From NCBI RefSeq assembly GCF_009377175.1, contig NZ_VJZD01000024.1, positions 1 through 63,656 of the forward strand: DNA of 63,656 bases, in the 5' to 3' direction. The position numbers and the translations under genes were made by a program. This document shows positions 18,579 to 27,104 of the stretch, piece by piece (the stretch's first letter is position 1; the number at the start of each line of letters is the position of its first letter). Under the pieces are notes generated by a model, which saw only the letters and a list, made by a program, of their open reading frames with translations, was not told the origin of the DNA and ran no database searches. This stretch comes from Streptomyces adustus. GTDB taxonomy: Bacteria; Actinomycetota; Actinomycetes; Streptomycetales; Streptomycetaceae.

Positions 18579-21064
18579 CAGACCGTCACCGCCCTGCCGT
18601 CGGCGCCGGTCGCCCCGCGGGTGAACTTGGGGTGGATCAACCCCACGCAGGTGTAGGGAAGTTCGTCGACCTCCTCGACGGGCACGCCTCTCTGTTCGGC
18701 CAGCAGGCGTACGTGGTCGAGGTCGGCGCCGGCCCCGGCACGGGCCAGGATCTTCCACGGCACCCGGCGCAGCAGCACCCGGGTGGTCTCGCCGACGCCG
18801 GGCTTGACGAGGTTGACGTCGTGGATGCCGTAGTCCTCGCTGATCCGCTCGACGGCCGCCCAGCCCTCCCAGGTCGGGGTCCGGTCGGCGGACAGCAGTT
18901 CCTTGACCGCCACGTCCACCGCGTCGACCACCTCGGCGAAGCGCGCGGCGACCGTGTCGAGGAAGTCCACCGAGACGTCCGTACCGGCGAGTTCGCGGTA
19001 GAACTTCGCGCCGTGGAAGTCGTGCGGGCCCACCAGGTCCGCGCGCAGCACGGTCCGCGAGATCAGGCCGGACACGGTCGAGTTGAGGCACGCGGAAGGG
19101 ATGAGGTAGTCCTCCCGGGTGCCGTAGGTGCGTACGCACGAGCCCGGGTCGGCCAGCACCGCGATCTCCGGGTCGAAGCCGGTGATGCCGTCGGACTCCT
19201 CGAACTCCTCGATGGCGTCGGCGAGTTCCCGGGTGATGGCGCCCTTGCCGGTCCAGCCGTCGACGAAGACCACGTCGGCGGGGTCGTGGTGGGCGGCCAG
19301 CCAGCGCAGCGCGTTGGCGTCGATGCCCCGGCCGCGCACGATCGACACGGCGTAGTGCGGCAGTTCGAGGCCGTAGCGGAACTGGGCCCAGCGGCGCATC
19401 AGGACGCCGACCGGGGTGCCCGCGCGGGCCAGCGAGACCAGGACCGGGCGCGCCGCGTCCGCCTCGCCGGAGCGGGTCCGGCCGCGGGTCTGCGCGCGCT
19501 CCGCGAGCACGGTCTCGGTGACCACGCCGACGGCGTGGGCGATCCGGTCCGCGGAGGTGGCGAGCGCCGCGTGGAAGAGCTGCTGGTAGTGCTCGCTCGG
19601 CTGGTACTCCACCGGCAGCGACTCGGCGTAGTGGGCGCCACCGCTCTGGATGGCCTCCTCGCGCTCCTCGGTCGGCGCCTCCAGTGTGACGTCCGAGAGG
19701 TCCTGGAGCAGCCAGCCCACCTCCTCCGGGGCGTACGAGGAGAAGGCGGGGCCGCGAAGGGGCTCGGGCAGCATGGCGGGCCTTTCGGGTACGTGCGGCG
19801 GTTCGGGGACGTACGAGGGCACGACCACGAGCAGGACGTGCGGGGCGTGCGCGGCGAGCTGGGCGAGCAGGCCGCCGGGGGCGTGCAGTCCGGAGGTGTC
19901 CGCGGCCGAGTCCACGACCGCCACGACCGCGTCGAAGCCCGCGCCGGCCACGTTGTAGGCGTAGCGCTCGCCGGGGCCGTCGGCCGGGTCGTCGTGGGCG
20001 GGGAAGACCAGACGGCTGCGTATCGCGTAGCCGGGGTCGTCCACGGCCAGGACGGGCGAGCGGGTGGTGGTGGAGTAGCGCACCTCGGCGGCCACGGCCT
20101 GTTCGAGTTCGCGGGCCAGCCTGAGCGGTGCGTACATCAGCTCCTCGAAGCCGAGGACGAGGACGCGCCGGGCGTCGCCGGGTATCGCCTCGGCGAGCCG
20201 GACCGCCATCGCGGGCAGCGCGGACTCCAGCCGGGCGCGGTGGTCCGGGGTGAAGCCGTGCCGTCCGCCGTCGGGCACGGCGCGCGGCCAGACCAGGTCG
20301 ACGCGTTCGACCCGGCCGTCCGGGGCGGGGGCGGCCGGCGCGGCGGACTCGTGCCGTGCCACCAGCGCCTGCCCCTTCTCCAGCACGCCCTCGGGCAGCC
20401 GTACGGTCCCGGAGGCGGCCGCCACCAGGTCGACCCGGGCGCCGATCTCCGCGGCGAAGTCCGCCAGCCGGCCGGCGTCGGCGGCCGAGCGCATGTCGAC
20501 GAGCGCGACCACGACGTAGCGGCTGCGCGGGTAGCGCTCGTGCAGGTCACGGATGGTGTTCAGGACCGTGTTGCCGGTGGAGAACTCGTCGTCGACCAGG
20601 ATCAGCGGGCCGTCGCCGCGCAGCAGCGCGGGGTCCTCGGGCAGCAGCAGGTGGGAGGTGGCGTGCGAGTGGGACTCCTCGAAGCCGCCCGCCTGGTCCA
20701 CCCCGGCGACCGGACGGCGGGTGGAGTGCAGATAGGGGGCGAGGCCCACCCCGTCGGCGACGCAGTGGCCCAGGCCGGTGGCGGTCTCCGCGTAGCCGAG
20801 GACGACCGCCCGGGCCGCCTCCTCGTCGCCGAGCAGCTCGCGCACCCGGCGGCCGAGGTCGAAGCCGTGGCCGTAGACGACGGACGGGGTCTGCGGCACG
20901 TGCTTGCCGAGCACGTTCGACACCAGCAGATGGGCCCGCTTGGGGTTGCGGCGCAGGGCCAGCCCCAGCAGATCGTCCAGCTGGTCGTCGCCCACCAGTT
21001 CGAGCCCGAGCCGTTCGGCGACCCAGGTTCCGGACCAGACCCCGTCGTTCACTGCGTTGTTCAT
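18578..21064 (-). CDS. Ter-module PRTase-TRSP-PRTase-PELOTA fusion protein
   Basis: An 828-residue multidomain enzyme. Residues about 40-240 are an orotate-PRTase-like domain with the PRPP loop LILVDDEFSTGNT (154-166). A TRSP domain follows (about 255-420), named for its motif, seen here as TTTRSP at 332-337. Residues about 435-720 are the second PRTase-type domain, formerly called StiP, with VFVDGWTGKGAIT at 599-611. Residues about 745-818 fit a PELOTA-type RNA-binding end (LVKPGVGETTRVLLRR ... CVGLIHPKFT). Families named: PRTase_2, TRSP, PRTase_1, PELOTA_1. These are proposed to build a nucleoside-like metabolite in Ter stress systems. Domain order and boundaries are my reading. Confidence 0.88.
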   Translation of the reverse strand: MNNAVNDGVWSGTWVAERLGLELVGDDQLDDLLGLALRRNPKRAHLLVSNVLGKHVPQTPSVVYGHGFDLGRRVRELLGDEEAARAVVLGYAETATGLGHCVADGVGLAPYLHSTRRPVAGVDQAGGFEESHSHATSHLLLPEDPALLRGDGPLILVDDEFSTGNTVLNTIRDLHERYPRSRYVVVALVDMRSAADAGRLADFAAEIGARVDLVAAASGTVRLPEGVLEKGQALVARHESAAPAAPAPDGRVERVDLVWPRAVPDGGRHGFTPDHRARLESALPAMAVRLAEAIPGDARRVLVLGFEELMYAPLRLARELEQAVAAEVRYSTTTRSPVLAVDDPGYAIRSRLVFPAHDDPADGPGERYAYNVAGAGFDAVVAVVDSAADTSGLHAPGGLLAQLAAHAPHVLLVVVPSYVPEPPHVPERPAMLPEPLRGPAFSSYAPEEVGWLLQDLSDVTLEAPTEEREEAIQSGGAHYAESLPVEYQPSEHYQQLFHAALATSADRIAHAVGVVTETVLAERAQTRGRTRSGEADAARPVLVSLARAGTPVGVLMRRWAQFRYGLELPHYAVSIVRGRGIDANALRWLAAHHDPADVVFVDGWTGKGAITRELADAIEEFEESDGITGFDPEIAVLADPGSCVRTYGTREDYLIPSACLNSTVSGLISRTVLRADLVGPHDFHGAKFYRELAGTDVSVDFLDTVAARFAEVVDAVDVAVKELLSADRTPTWEGWAAVERISEDYGIHDVNLVKPGVGETTRVLLRRVPWKILARAGAGADLDHVRLLAEQRGVPVEEVDELPYTCVGLIHPKFTRGATGADGRAVTV

Positions 21065-21084
21065 GCGTCCCTTGTGTGTAGCCG

Positions 21085-21161
21085 GTGCGTCGGTCGGGTT
21101 CGTCGGTCGATCTCGCCGGTCGGGTTCGTCGGTCGGGTGGCCGGCCGGGTGGTCGGCCGGT
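21085..21161. repeat. Short GTCGGTCGGGTTC repeats between two Ter genes
   Basis: Six or more copies of a GTCGGTCG-like word lie between the stop of the lyase gene and the start of the PRTase gene. They are probably slippage repeats in the intercistronic space. Confidence 0.6.
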
Positions 21162-22328
21162 TCAGCTGGTGATGACCGCGGCGAGCAGGTCCACGAAGCT
21201 GACGTCCTCGTGCGCCACGCCGAAGACCTCCGCGCGCAGCATGGTCCGCTCGGCCCAGGCGCGGTGCGGCTTCACCTCGTTCATCTTGTTGGTGTACGCC
21301 GACCGCAACACTCCCCCGCCGCCGCGCTCGGGCCGCAGGATGTCGGCCGCGTCGCTGAACTCCTCGTGACTGACGACGGACAGCGCGTGCACGGCCGGTA
21401 CGTGGGAGGGGTGGATGCAGGTCTTGCCGAGCAGGCCGTTGGCCTGGTCCAGGGAGATCTCGCGCAGCAGTCCGTCCATGGCGTGCTCTATGAGTATCTC
21501 GCGCAGCTCGACGGCCTGTCCCTCCAGGAAGGGGCTGTGTCGCAGCATCGGCTTGAACATGCGCTCCGGGACGCGGAAGTACTCCCACACCGGGCCGGTC
21601 ACCGTGAAGCCGGTGCCGTCGGCGCGGCCCAGCATGTTCACCACGTCGGAGATCACCGAGGCGACGATCTGGACGTCGTACGCCGTCATGTCGGGGGCCC
21701 GCCGCAGGCCGTAGGAGGAGCAGAAGTCGGTCACGCCCAGGCGCAGCGCGAGCACCCGGTCGCGGAACTTGTCGACGGCGCGGGCGATGCCCTCCAGCGT
21801 GTCGACGCGCGACTCGCGGTACAGCAGCTCGGGCGACTCCAGCACCGGCATCGCGAACAGGCGCCGGCCGCTCGACGACTCCGCCGCGGAGAGCGCCTCC
21901 AGGAACGGGACACCGCGCTGCTCGGTGAACTTCGGCATGACGAACCCGGACAGCAGCCGGACGGTGGGACCGAGGCGGTGGACCAGGTCGGGGATCTGCT
22001 CGGGGGTGCGGACCCGGATGAAGAGCAGCGGCAGGTCGAGGTCGGCGCGCGCGTCGAGGTCGGCGAACTGGCGGACGAGGTTCGCCTCGCCCTCCTCGAC
22101 GTCCGCGTCGGCGATCGAGTCCTCCAGGCACAGCACCATCGAGACCACGCCGCGTTCGGCCTGCTTGACGATGTCGTCGGCGAGCTTCGGCCGGATCGCC
22201 GGGCTGTAGAGCGTGGCACCCAGGGCCGCGGACAGCAGCCGGGCCGGGGAGTCCGTGGTGAACTCGCACGGCTCCTGGACGAAGAGGCGCTTCCGCACCT
22301 CAGGGGCGATATGCCCGAAATGACGCAT
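21162..22328 (-). CDS. HpcH/HpaI aldolase / citrate-lyase-beta-like protein
   Basis: A 388-residue TIM-barrel protein of the CitE/HpcH group. Visible are GATLYSPAIRPKLADDIVKQ, the acidic metal site MVLCLEDSIADADVEEGEANL, the substrate loop PLLFIRVRTPEQ, and the second metal carboxylate region LRLGVTDFCSSYGLRR. It continues GKTCIHPSHVPAVHALS, typical of CitE relatives. It would form or cleave a C-C bond on a 2-oxoacid or CoA-free substrate. It is the first gene of the minus-strand Ter module, about 100 bp upstream of the PRTase fusion. It is divergent from a TerD-like gene; the 200-bp gap carries a CTACGT/ACGTAG repeat. Confidence 0.87.
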   Translation of the reverse strand: MRHFGHIAPEVRKRLFVQEPCEFTTDSPARLLSAALGATLYSPAIRPKLADDIVKQAERGVVSMVLCLEDSIADADVEEGEANLVRQFADLDARADLDLPLLFIRVRTPEQIPDLVHRLGPTVRLLSGFVMPKFTEQRGVPFLEALSAAESSSGRRLFAMPVLESPELLYRESRVDTLEGIARAVDKFRDRVLALRLGVTDFCSSYGLRRAPDMTAYDVQIVASVISDVVNMLGRADGTGFTVTGPVWEYFRVPERMFKPMLRHSPFLEGQAVELREILIEHAMDGLLREISLDQANGLLGKTCIHPSHVPAVHALSVVSHEEFSDAADILRPERGGGGVLRSAYTNKMNEVKPHRAWAERTMLRAEVFGVAHEDVSFVDLLAAVITS

Positions 22329-22379
22329 TGAGCTCCCCCATGGTGATGGAACGGCGCATGAATGTGGCCTGTGAAGTGT

Positions 22380-22406
22380 CTACGTGTGGCCGGTAATAGT
22401 ACGTAG
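22380..22406. promoter_or_regulatory. Candidate operator between divergent Ter genes
   Basis: CTACGT (22380-22385) and ACGTAG (22401-22406) form a perfect inverted repeat with 15 nt between arms, in the shared promoter region of the lyase and TerD-like genes. A dimeric regulator could bind here; none is encoded nearby. Confidence 0.4.
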
Positions 22407-22530
22407 GGATCGAAGGAGGAGGTTCCCTCCGGGCGTGAAGTTCAGGTAACGCCGACAAACACAGTGGGTCACCATGCCCGGATTCACCCCCACATTGTCG
22501 TGATCAGGACCGAGAGGGCAGGATGACCGC

Positions 22531-23334
22531 ATGACGCACGCGATGCTGAAGGGGTCGAACGTCCCGCTCGAAGCCACGACGGTGCGCGCCGTGCTGCGCT
22601 GGACGCCCGAACAGGGCGCCCCCGACGTGGACGTCTCCGCGCTGCTCCTTGGCCCCGACGGTCGGGTGCGCTCCGACGAGGACTTCGTCTTCTACAACCA
22701 GCCCCGGCACCCCTCCGGGAAGGTCTGGCGGCTCGGCAAGAAGCGGGTGGCCGAGGGTCTCACCGATACGATCCAGACAGATCTCGTCGGTGTCGAGCCC
22801 AGCGTCGGCCAGATTCTGCTGGTCGCTTCGGCGGATGGCGTCACGTTCGATCGCGTACGGTCACTGCGCATCGTGCTGTACGACGCCTCGGTCGCCGAGG
22901 GCGAACCGCTGGCCTATTTCGACATCAAGCCGGAGACGGGCGAGGAGACCGCGCTGATCTGCGGCGAGCTCTACCGGCGCGGGGACGGCTGGAAGTTCCG
23001 GGCCCTGGGCGAGGGCTACTCGAACGGGCTCAAGGGCCTGGCGACCGACTTCGGCATCTCCGTGGACGAGGCGGAGGCCGTACAGGAGTCGCAGTCCGTC
23101 CAGCCTCCGCCGCCCACCACCTCCCAGCCGCTGCCCCCGGAGCAGCCCGCGAACGTGCCCGTGCAGCCCGCCTACGGCTATCCGCAGCCGCCCGCGACGA
23201 CGCAGCCGGCCTACGGCTACCCGCATCCGACCAGCCAGCCCGCGTACGGCTATCCCCAGCCCGTCCCGGTCGCCCCGGCCGCGGCCGGCGAGTTCCGGCT
23301 GCCACCGCAGGGCCCGCAGTTCATCGGCCGCTGA
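22531..23334 (+). CDS. TerD-like protein with PAYGYP-repeat tail
   Basis: A 267-residue protein. Residues 1-180 are a TerD domain: MLKGSNVPLEATTVRAVLRW, DVDVSALLLGPDGRVRSDEDFVFYNQP, and ALICGELYRRGDGWKFRALGEGY. The acidic Ca2+-binding loop seen in the two terD paralogs ([13 protein letters not shown]) is replaced by KKRVAEGLTDTIQTDL, so one Ca2+ site is probably lost. Residues about 195-250 are Pro/Gln/Tyr-rich with three PAYGYP-type repeats. ATG 22531 has AGGA 8 nt upstream. It is expressed divergently from the Ter biosynthetic genes and ends at a strong terminator. Confidence 0.9.
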   Translation: MTHAMLKGSNVPLEATTVRAVLRWTPEQGAPDVDVSALLLGPDGRVRSDEDFVFYNQPRHPSGKVWRLGKKRVAEGLTDTIQTDLVGVEPSVGQILLVASADGVTFDRVRSLRIVLYDASVAEGEPLAYFDIKPETGEETALICGELYRRGDGWKFRALGEGYSNGLKGLATDFGISVDEAEAVQESQSVQPPPPTTSQPLPPEQPANVPVQPAYGYPQPPATTQPAYGYPHPTSQPAYGYPQPVPVAPAAAGEFRLPPQGPQFIGR

Positions 23335-23379
23335 CGGCACCGCGCTCGGCCGGGGGCGCCCCGCTCGCCGGCCGCCGAC

Positions 23380-23401
23380 GCGGGGCCCGTACGGGCCCCG
23401 C
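23380..23401. terminator. Bidirectional terminator, TerD-like / TerA-like
   Basis: A perfect 22-bp palindrome, GCGGGGCCCGT (23380-23390) followed directly by its complement, between converging genes. Short CCCTGTACGGG repeats follow at about 23417-23440. Confidence 0.8.
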
Positions 23402-23541
23402 ACGGGCCTTGTGCGAGCCCTGTACGGGCCCTGTACGGGATGCCTGGCGCTTCGCCGCGCCGGATCCCGTCCCGGGGCCCGTCGAGGCCGGTCAGGCCGT
23501 CCCGGCGCCGCCGAGAGCCGCGCCGTCGGCGGGGTCGGGCG

Positions 23542-24279
23542 TCAGCCCTCGACCTTCGTCTTGTAGCCCCGCCCCCATTGCAGTCCCCAGCCGTACAACC
23601 GGTCCAGCTCGGCCTGGAAGCCGTAGACGAACTTCACCTCGCGCCGGACGACCAGCTCGCCCTTGACGTTCTCGATCATCACGACCGCGCAGGAGCGGGC
23701 CTGCGGATGGCGTTCGTCCAGGCCGATCTCGATCCGCGGGCCGTTGCTCGGATACAGCGTGACGATGGCGTGGGTACGGTCAAAGGCGGGTGTCTGGTCG
23801 TATATGTAGACGAACACCAGCAGACGCTTGATGTCGTCGCGGTGGTCGAGGTTGATGTACATGGTCTCGCCGGACGCCGAGCCGAAGCGGTCGTCGCCGC
23901 TGAGCTTCACGTACGGCGGGGCGTTGACGTCGCCCAGGTAGCCGCCGAGCGGCTGGACGACACCCTTGGTGCCGTCCATGAGCTCGTACAGGCAGCCCAG
24001 GTCGAGGTCGACGTTGACCATGCTCTGGCTGTGGCCGACGACCTCCGGGGGCTTGAGCGCCTTGAAGGGATGCCGCAGCAGGCTCTCGCGCTGGGTGCCG
24101 CCGAAGTCGGAGGTCCGCATCCGCCAGGTCAGGTTGATGCGCAGGTTGCCGGTGGCCGCTCCCTGTTTGGTGAGGGAGACGTAGTGATGCCGTTTGGTCA
24201 GCTCGATCGCGTTGCTCGCCGCGCTGCCCGAGTCGAATTCGAGCGCACGCCCGCGCCAGAGCCCGTCGAAGAAGCCCAT
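23542..24279 (-). CDS. TerA-like tellurium-resistance family protein
   Basis: A 245-residue soluble protein that matches the conserved half of TerA. It has LTKRHHYVSLTKQG, INLTWRM, the diagnostic VDLDLGCLYELMDGTKGVVQPLGG, PPYVKLSGDDRFG, ETMYINLDHRDDIKRLLVFVYIYD, and a C-terminal VRREVKFVYGFQAELDRLYGWGLQWGRGYK. TerA belongs to the TerD superfamily of beta-sandwich proteins that bind Ca2+ and are thought to work at the membrane with TerC. ATG 24279 has GGGTGGGGGCAGGG upstream. It sits between the TerD-like gene and the TerC-type DUF475 gene, consistent with one Ter complex. Confidence 0.86.
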   Translation of the reverse strand: MGFFDGLWRGRALEFDSGSAASNAIELTKRHHYVSLTKQGAATGNLRINLTWRMRTSDFGGTQRESLLRHPFKALKPPEVVGHSQSMVNVDLDLGCLYELMDGTKGVVQPLGGYLGDVNAPPYVKLSGDDRFGSASGETMYINLDHRDDIKRLLVFVYIYDQTPAFDRTHAIVTLYPSNGPRIEIGLDERHPQARSCAVVMIENVKGELVVRREVKFVYGFQAELDRLYGWGLQWGRGYKTKVEG

Positions 24280-24321
24280 GCCCTGCCCCCACCCCTGCCT
24301 TCACCCACACCCGAAAAGCCG

Positions 24322-24360
24322 GCGGGGCGGCCGGCGGACCTCTGTCGCCTGCCGCCCCGC
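24322..24360 (-). terminator. Terminator after the DUF475 gene
   Basis: GCGGGGCGGC (24322-24331) pairs with GCCGCCCCGC (24351-24360) across a 19-nt loop. It lies just past the DUF475 stop on the minus strand and before the TerA-like gene. Confidence 0.75.
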
Positions 24361-24388
24361 ACGAAGCGTTCCCCTCGTCGACCGGTCG

Positions 24389-25534
24389 TCACACCCCGGA
24401 CGAGACCTCGGCCTTCTCGTCCGACCCCGCTTCTCCCTCGGCCGCCGCCAGCGCGCGGTTGCGGCGCACGGAGGACCAGAAGGACAGGGCGATCAGGACG
24501 ACGCCGACGAGGCCGGTGATGACCTCGTTGATCTGGTGCTGGATGGTGACCATGAGGATCACGGCGAGCGCGCCGATGGCGTAGTGCGCGCCGTGCTCCA
24601 GGTAGACGTAGTCGTCGAGGGTGCCCTGGCGGACCAGGTAGACCGTGAGCGAGCGGACGTACATCGCGCCGATGCCGAGGCCGAGGGCCATCAGGACGAT
24701 GTCGTTGGTGATGGCGAAGGCGCCGATCACACCGTCGAAGGAGAACGACGCGTCCAGGACCTCCAGGTAGAGGAACATGAAGAACGCGGCCTGGCCGGCC
24801 AGCACGATGGCCGGCTTCTTCCTGCCGGTCCGCTCGGCCTCCTCCTCCGCCTCGTGCTCGCGCTCCTCCTCTTCCTCCAGCTTGTCCTCGAAGTAGCCGG
24901 AGAGCCCGCCGACGACCATGTACGTGATCAGGCCGGCGATGCCCGCGATCAGCACCGTCTGCGCCTTGTCGACATGCGCGCCGCCGTGCTGGTGGGCGTG
25001 GGCCGCGAAGGTGAAGGAGGTGATCAGCAGGACGACCAGGGCGATGCAGACCGACAGCATGTCGACCTTGCCGAGCTTGGCCAGCGGCCGCTCGATCCAG
25101 CGCAGCCACTGGATGTCACGCTCCTCGAAGATGAAGTCGAGGAAGATCATCAGCAGGAACATGCCGCCGAAGGCGGCGATCGCCGGGTGGGCGTCGGTGA
25201 CCAGCTGCTGGTACTGGTCCTTGTTGTTGAGCGCGAGGTCGACCGCGTCGATCGGACCGATCTTGGCACTGATGGCGACGATGACGACGGGAAAGACCAG
25301 CCGCATCCCGAAGACGGCGATCAGCACACCGACCGTGAGGAAGATCTTCTGCCAGAAGGCATTCATCTTCTTCAGGATTCCGGCGTTGACCACCGCATTG
25401 TCGAACGACAGCGAGATCTCCAGGACGGAGAGGATCGCCACGATGCCGAAGGCCTCCCACCCCCCGTAGAAGACCGCCGCGACCAAGCCGAGCGCGGTGA
25501 CCGCGAACGACCAGCCGAAGGTTTTCAGAAGCAC
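24389..25534 (-). CDS. DUF475 (TerC-type) integral membrane protein
   Basis: A 381-residue protein with about nine helices, related to TerC. Acidic membrane motifs recur in the two halves: VLEISLSFDNAVVNAGIL and EVLDASFSFDGVIGAFAIT, with E/D-x-x-x-S-F-D as likely metal ligands. A highly charged cytosolic loop (DKLEEEEEREHEAEEEAERTG, key part LEEEEEREHEAEEE) sits in the middle. A His-rich stretch (HAHQHGGAH) follows a helix near residue 180. TerC relatives are proposed to export metal ions or anchor TerD/TerA complexes. GTG 25534 is the start. It lies between the TerA-like and terD genes. Confidence 0.88.
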   Translation of the reverse strand: MLLKTFGWSFAVTALGLVAAVFYGGWEAFGIVAILSVLEISLSFDNAVVNAGILKKMNAFWQKIFLTVGVLIAVFGMRLVFPVVIVAISAKIGPIDAVDLALNNKDQYQQLVTDAHPAIAAFGGMFLLMIFLDFIFEERDIQWLRWIERPLAKLGKVDMLSVCIALVVLLITSFTFAAHAHQHGGAHVDKAQTVLIAGIAGLITYMVVGGLSGYFEDKLEEEEEREHEAEEEAERTGRKKPAIVLAGQAAFFMFLYLEVLDASFSFDGVIGAFAITNDIVLMALGLGIGAMYVRSLTVYLVRQGTLDDYVYLEHGAHYAIGALAVILMVTIQHQINEVITGLVGVVLIALSFWSSVRRNRALAAAEGEAGSDEKAEVSSGV

Positions 25535-25605
25535 TGGCTACCCAATCCTGTGTGAGGGGAACGTCCCGGACGGAGTCCGGGGAAGCGCCTCCCCCGCGTC
25601 ACACT

Positions 25606-25635
25606 CGGCTTTACGAAGTGTTGACCCCGAAGTCT
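25606..25635 (-). pseudogene. Vestige of a third terD 3' end
   Basis: This 30-bp segment repeats the 3' end of the neighbouring terD (25731-25760) with 4-5 differences. On the minus strand it still reads DFGVNTS followed by TAA. Upstream similarity stops at once. It is best explained as the scar of a deleted terD copy. Confidence 0.7.
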
Positions 25636-25703
25636 AGAGGGAGAGCTCTCCGGACAACACGGGCGGGCCCATGTGCTTTGCCTGAAGAGCCATGGTCCGC
25701 CGG

Positions 25704-25731
25704 GTGACGGGCCCGGCTCGCGGGCCGTCAC
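25704..25731 (-). terminator. Terminator after terD (25736)
   Basis: GTGACGGGCCCG (25704-25715) pairs with CGGGCCGTCAC (25721-25731), leaving one bulged G and a 5-nt loop. It is just downstream of the terD stop on the minus strand. Confidence 0.75.
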
Positions 25732-25735
25732 GGCT

Positions 25736-26311
25736 TTACGAGACGTTGACCCCGAAGTCCAGGGCGATGCCCCGCAGACCCGACGCGTACCCCTGACCCA
25801 CCGCCCGGAACTTCCATTCGCCCTGGTAGCGATAGAGCTCGCCGAAGATCATCGCGGTTTCCGTCGAGGCGTCCTCGGACAGGTCGTAGCGGGCGAGTTC
25901 CTGACCGTCGGCCTGATTGGCGACGCGGATGAAGGCATTGCTGACCTGACCGAAAGTCTGACCGCGTTCGTCGGCCATGTGGATCGACACCGGAAAAACG
26001 ATCTTGTCGCAGTTCGCGGGCACCTTCGAGAGGTCCACGATGATCGACTCGTCGTCGCCCTCACCCTCACCGGTGAGATTGTCGCCCGTGTGCTGCACCG
26101 AGCCGTCCGGGCTGGTGAGCTGGTTGTAGAAAACGAACCACTCGTCGCCCAGAACTCTTCCGTCCTTGCACAGCAACGCGCTGGCGTCGAGGTCGAAAGG
26201 GGCTCCGGTGGTGGAGCGCGCGTCCCAGCCGAGCCCGACCATCACCTGTGTGAGGTTCGGCGCGGCCTTGGACAGGGAGACGTTGCCCCCCTTGGCAAGC
26301 GTGACGCCCAT
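25736..26311 (-). CDS. terD: TerD family stress protein
   Basis: A 191-residue TerD, the normal family length. It has the N-terminal [15 protein letters not shown], then [18 protein letters not shown], the acidic Ca2+ loop [33 protein letters not shown] and [23 protein letters not shown]. It ends LDFGVNVS. TerD proteins are soluble Ca2+-binding beta-sandwiches induced by metal, tellurite or envelope stress. It is a close paralog of the next terD upstream and separated from it by a terminator, so each is expressed on its own. Its 3' end is duplicated as a scar at 25606. Confidence 0.94.
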   Translation of the reverse strand: MGVTLAKGGNVSLSKAAPNLTQVMVGLGWDARSTTGAPFDLDASALLCKDGRVLGDEWFVFYNQLTSPDGSVQHTGDNLTGEGEGDDESIIVDLSKVPANCDKIVFPVSIHMADERGQTFGQVSNAFIRVANQADGQELARYDLSEDASTETAMIFGELYRYQGEWKFRAVGQGYASGLRGIALDFGVNVS

Positions 26312-26358
26312 GATGCTGGTCCTCCCCTAGGTCTTGCTTCTTCGGTTGTCCTGCGCGT

Positions 26359-26389
26359 CCGGCGCCGCCCGTAAACGGGACGGCGCCGG
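26359..26389 (-). terminator. Terminator between the two terD genes
   Basis: CCGGCGCCG-CCCGT (26359-26372) pairs with ACGGG-a-CGGCGCCGG (26375-26389) around a 2-nt apex, giving a near-perfect stem with one bulged A. Confidence 0.88.
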
Positions 26390-26416
26390 TCGAACGTCCT
26401 GGTTCGGGACCAGGTC

Positions 26417-26992
26417 TCAGACGTTGACGCCGAAGTCCTGCGCGATGCCGCGCAGACCCGAGGCGTAGCCCTGGCCGATGGCGCGGAACTTCCACTCCGC
26501 GCCGTTGCGGTACAGCTCGCCGAAGACCATCGCGGTCTCCGTCGAGGCGTCCTCGGACAGGTCGTAACGGGCGATCTCGGCGCCGCCGGCCTGGTTCACC
26601 ACGCGGATGAACGCGTTGCGGACCTGGCCGAAGGACTGCTGGCGGTTCTCCGCGTCGTAGATCGAGACCGGGAAGACGATCTTGTCGACGTCGGCCGGGA
26701 CGGTCGCCAGGTCGACCTTGATCGCCTCGTCGTCGCCCTCGCCCGCACCGGTGAGGTTGTCACCGGTGTGCTCCACAGAGCCGTCGGGGCTCTTGAGGTT
26801 GTTGAAGAAGACGAAGTTCGCGTCGTTGGCGACCTTGCCCGCCGTGTTCAGCAGCAGCGCGCTGGCGTCCAGGTCGAAGTCCGTACCGGTGGTGGTGCGC
26901 ACGTCCCACCCCAGGCCGACGATGACCGCCGTCAGGCCGGGGGCCTCCTTCGTCAGCGAAACGTTGCCGCCCTTGCTGAGGCTGACTCCCAC
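26417..26992 (-). CDS. terD: TerD family stress protein
   Basis: A 191-residue Ter[21 protein letters not shown], then [22 protein letters not shown], the Ca2+-binding loop [33 protein letters not shown] and [23 protein letters not shown]. Both calcium loops look intact. It differs from the 25736 copy mainly in surface positions, which points to an old tandem duplication. It is the distal member of the Ter set and is followed upstream by a peroxiredoxin gene on the same strand, about 110 bp away. A redox or metal stress role for the group fits this neighbour. Confidence 0.94.
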   Translation of the reverse strand: MGVSLSKGGNVSLTKEAPGLTAVIVGLGWDVRTTTGTDFDLDASALLLNTAGKVANDANFVFFNNLKSPDGSVEHTGDNLTGAGEGDDEAIKVDLATVPADVDKIVFPVSIYDAENRQQSFGQVRNAFIRVVNQAGGAEIARYDLSEDASTETAMVFGELYRNGAEWKFRAIGQGYASGLRGIAQDFGVNV

Positions 26993-27104
26993 GAGTCCTC
27001 CATTGGTGTCCGGGGGCGGGGAGCCCCTGCGTGCTCTGGCATCGGATCAACGACTCGATCCTAGTGACGGGTTCCCGCACCTCGCAGTGCGTGGAGCCGA
27101 ACCG

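Noticed and set aside
18422..21172. 916-codon frame antisense to the PRTase fusion
   Set aside because: Shadow of a real gene with clear catalytic motifs; no ribosome site and no domain.
17772..26992. Mobile island carrying tellurite resistance
   Set aside because: No integrase, transposase, tRNA-flanking repeat or base-composition shift. The set appears part of the core chromosome.
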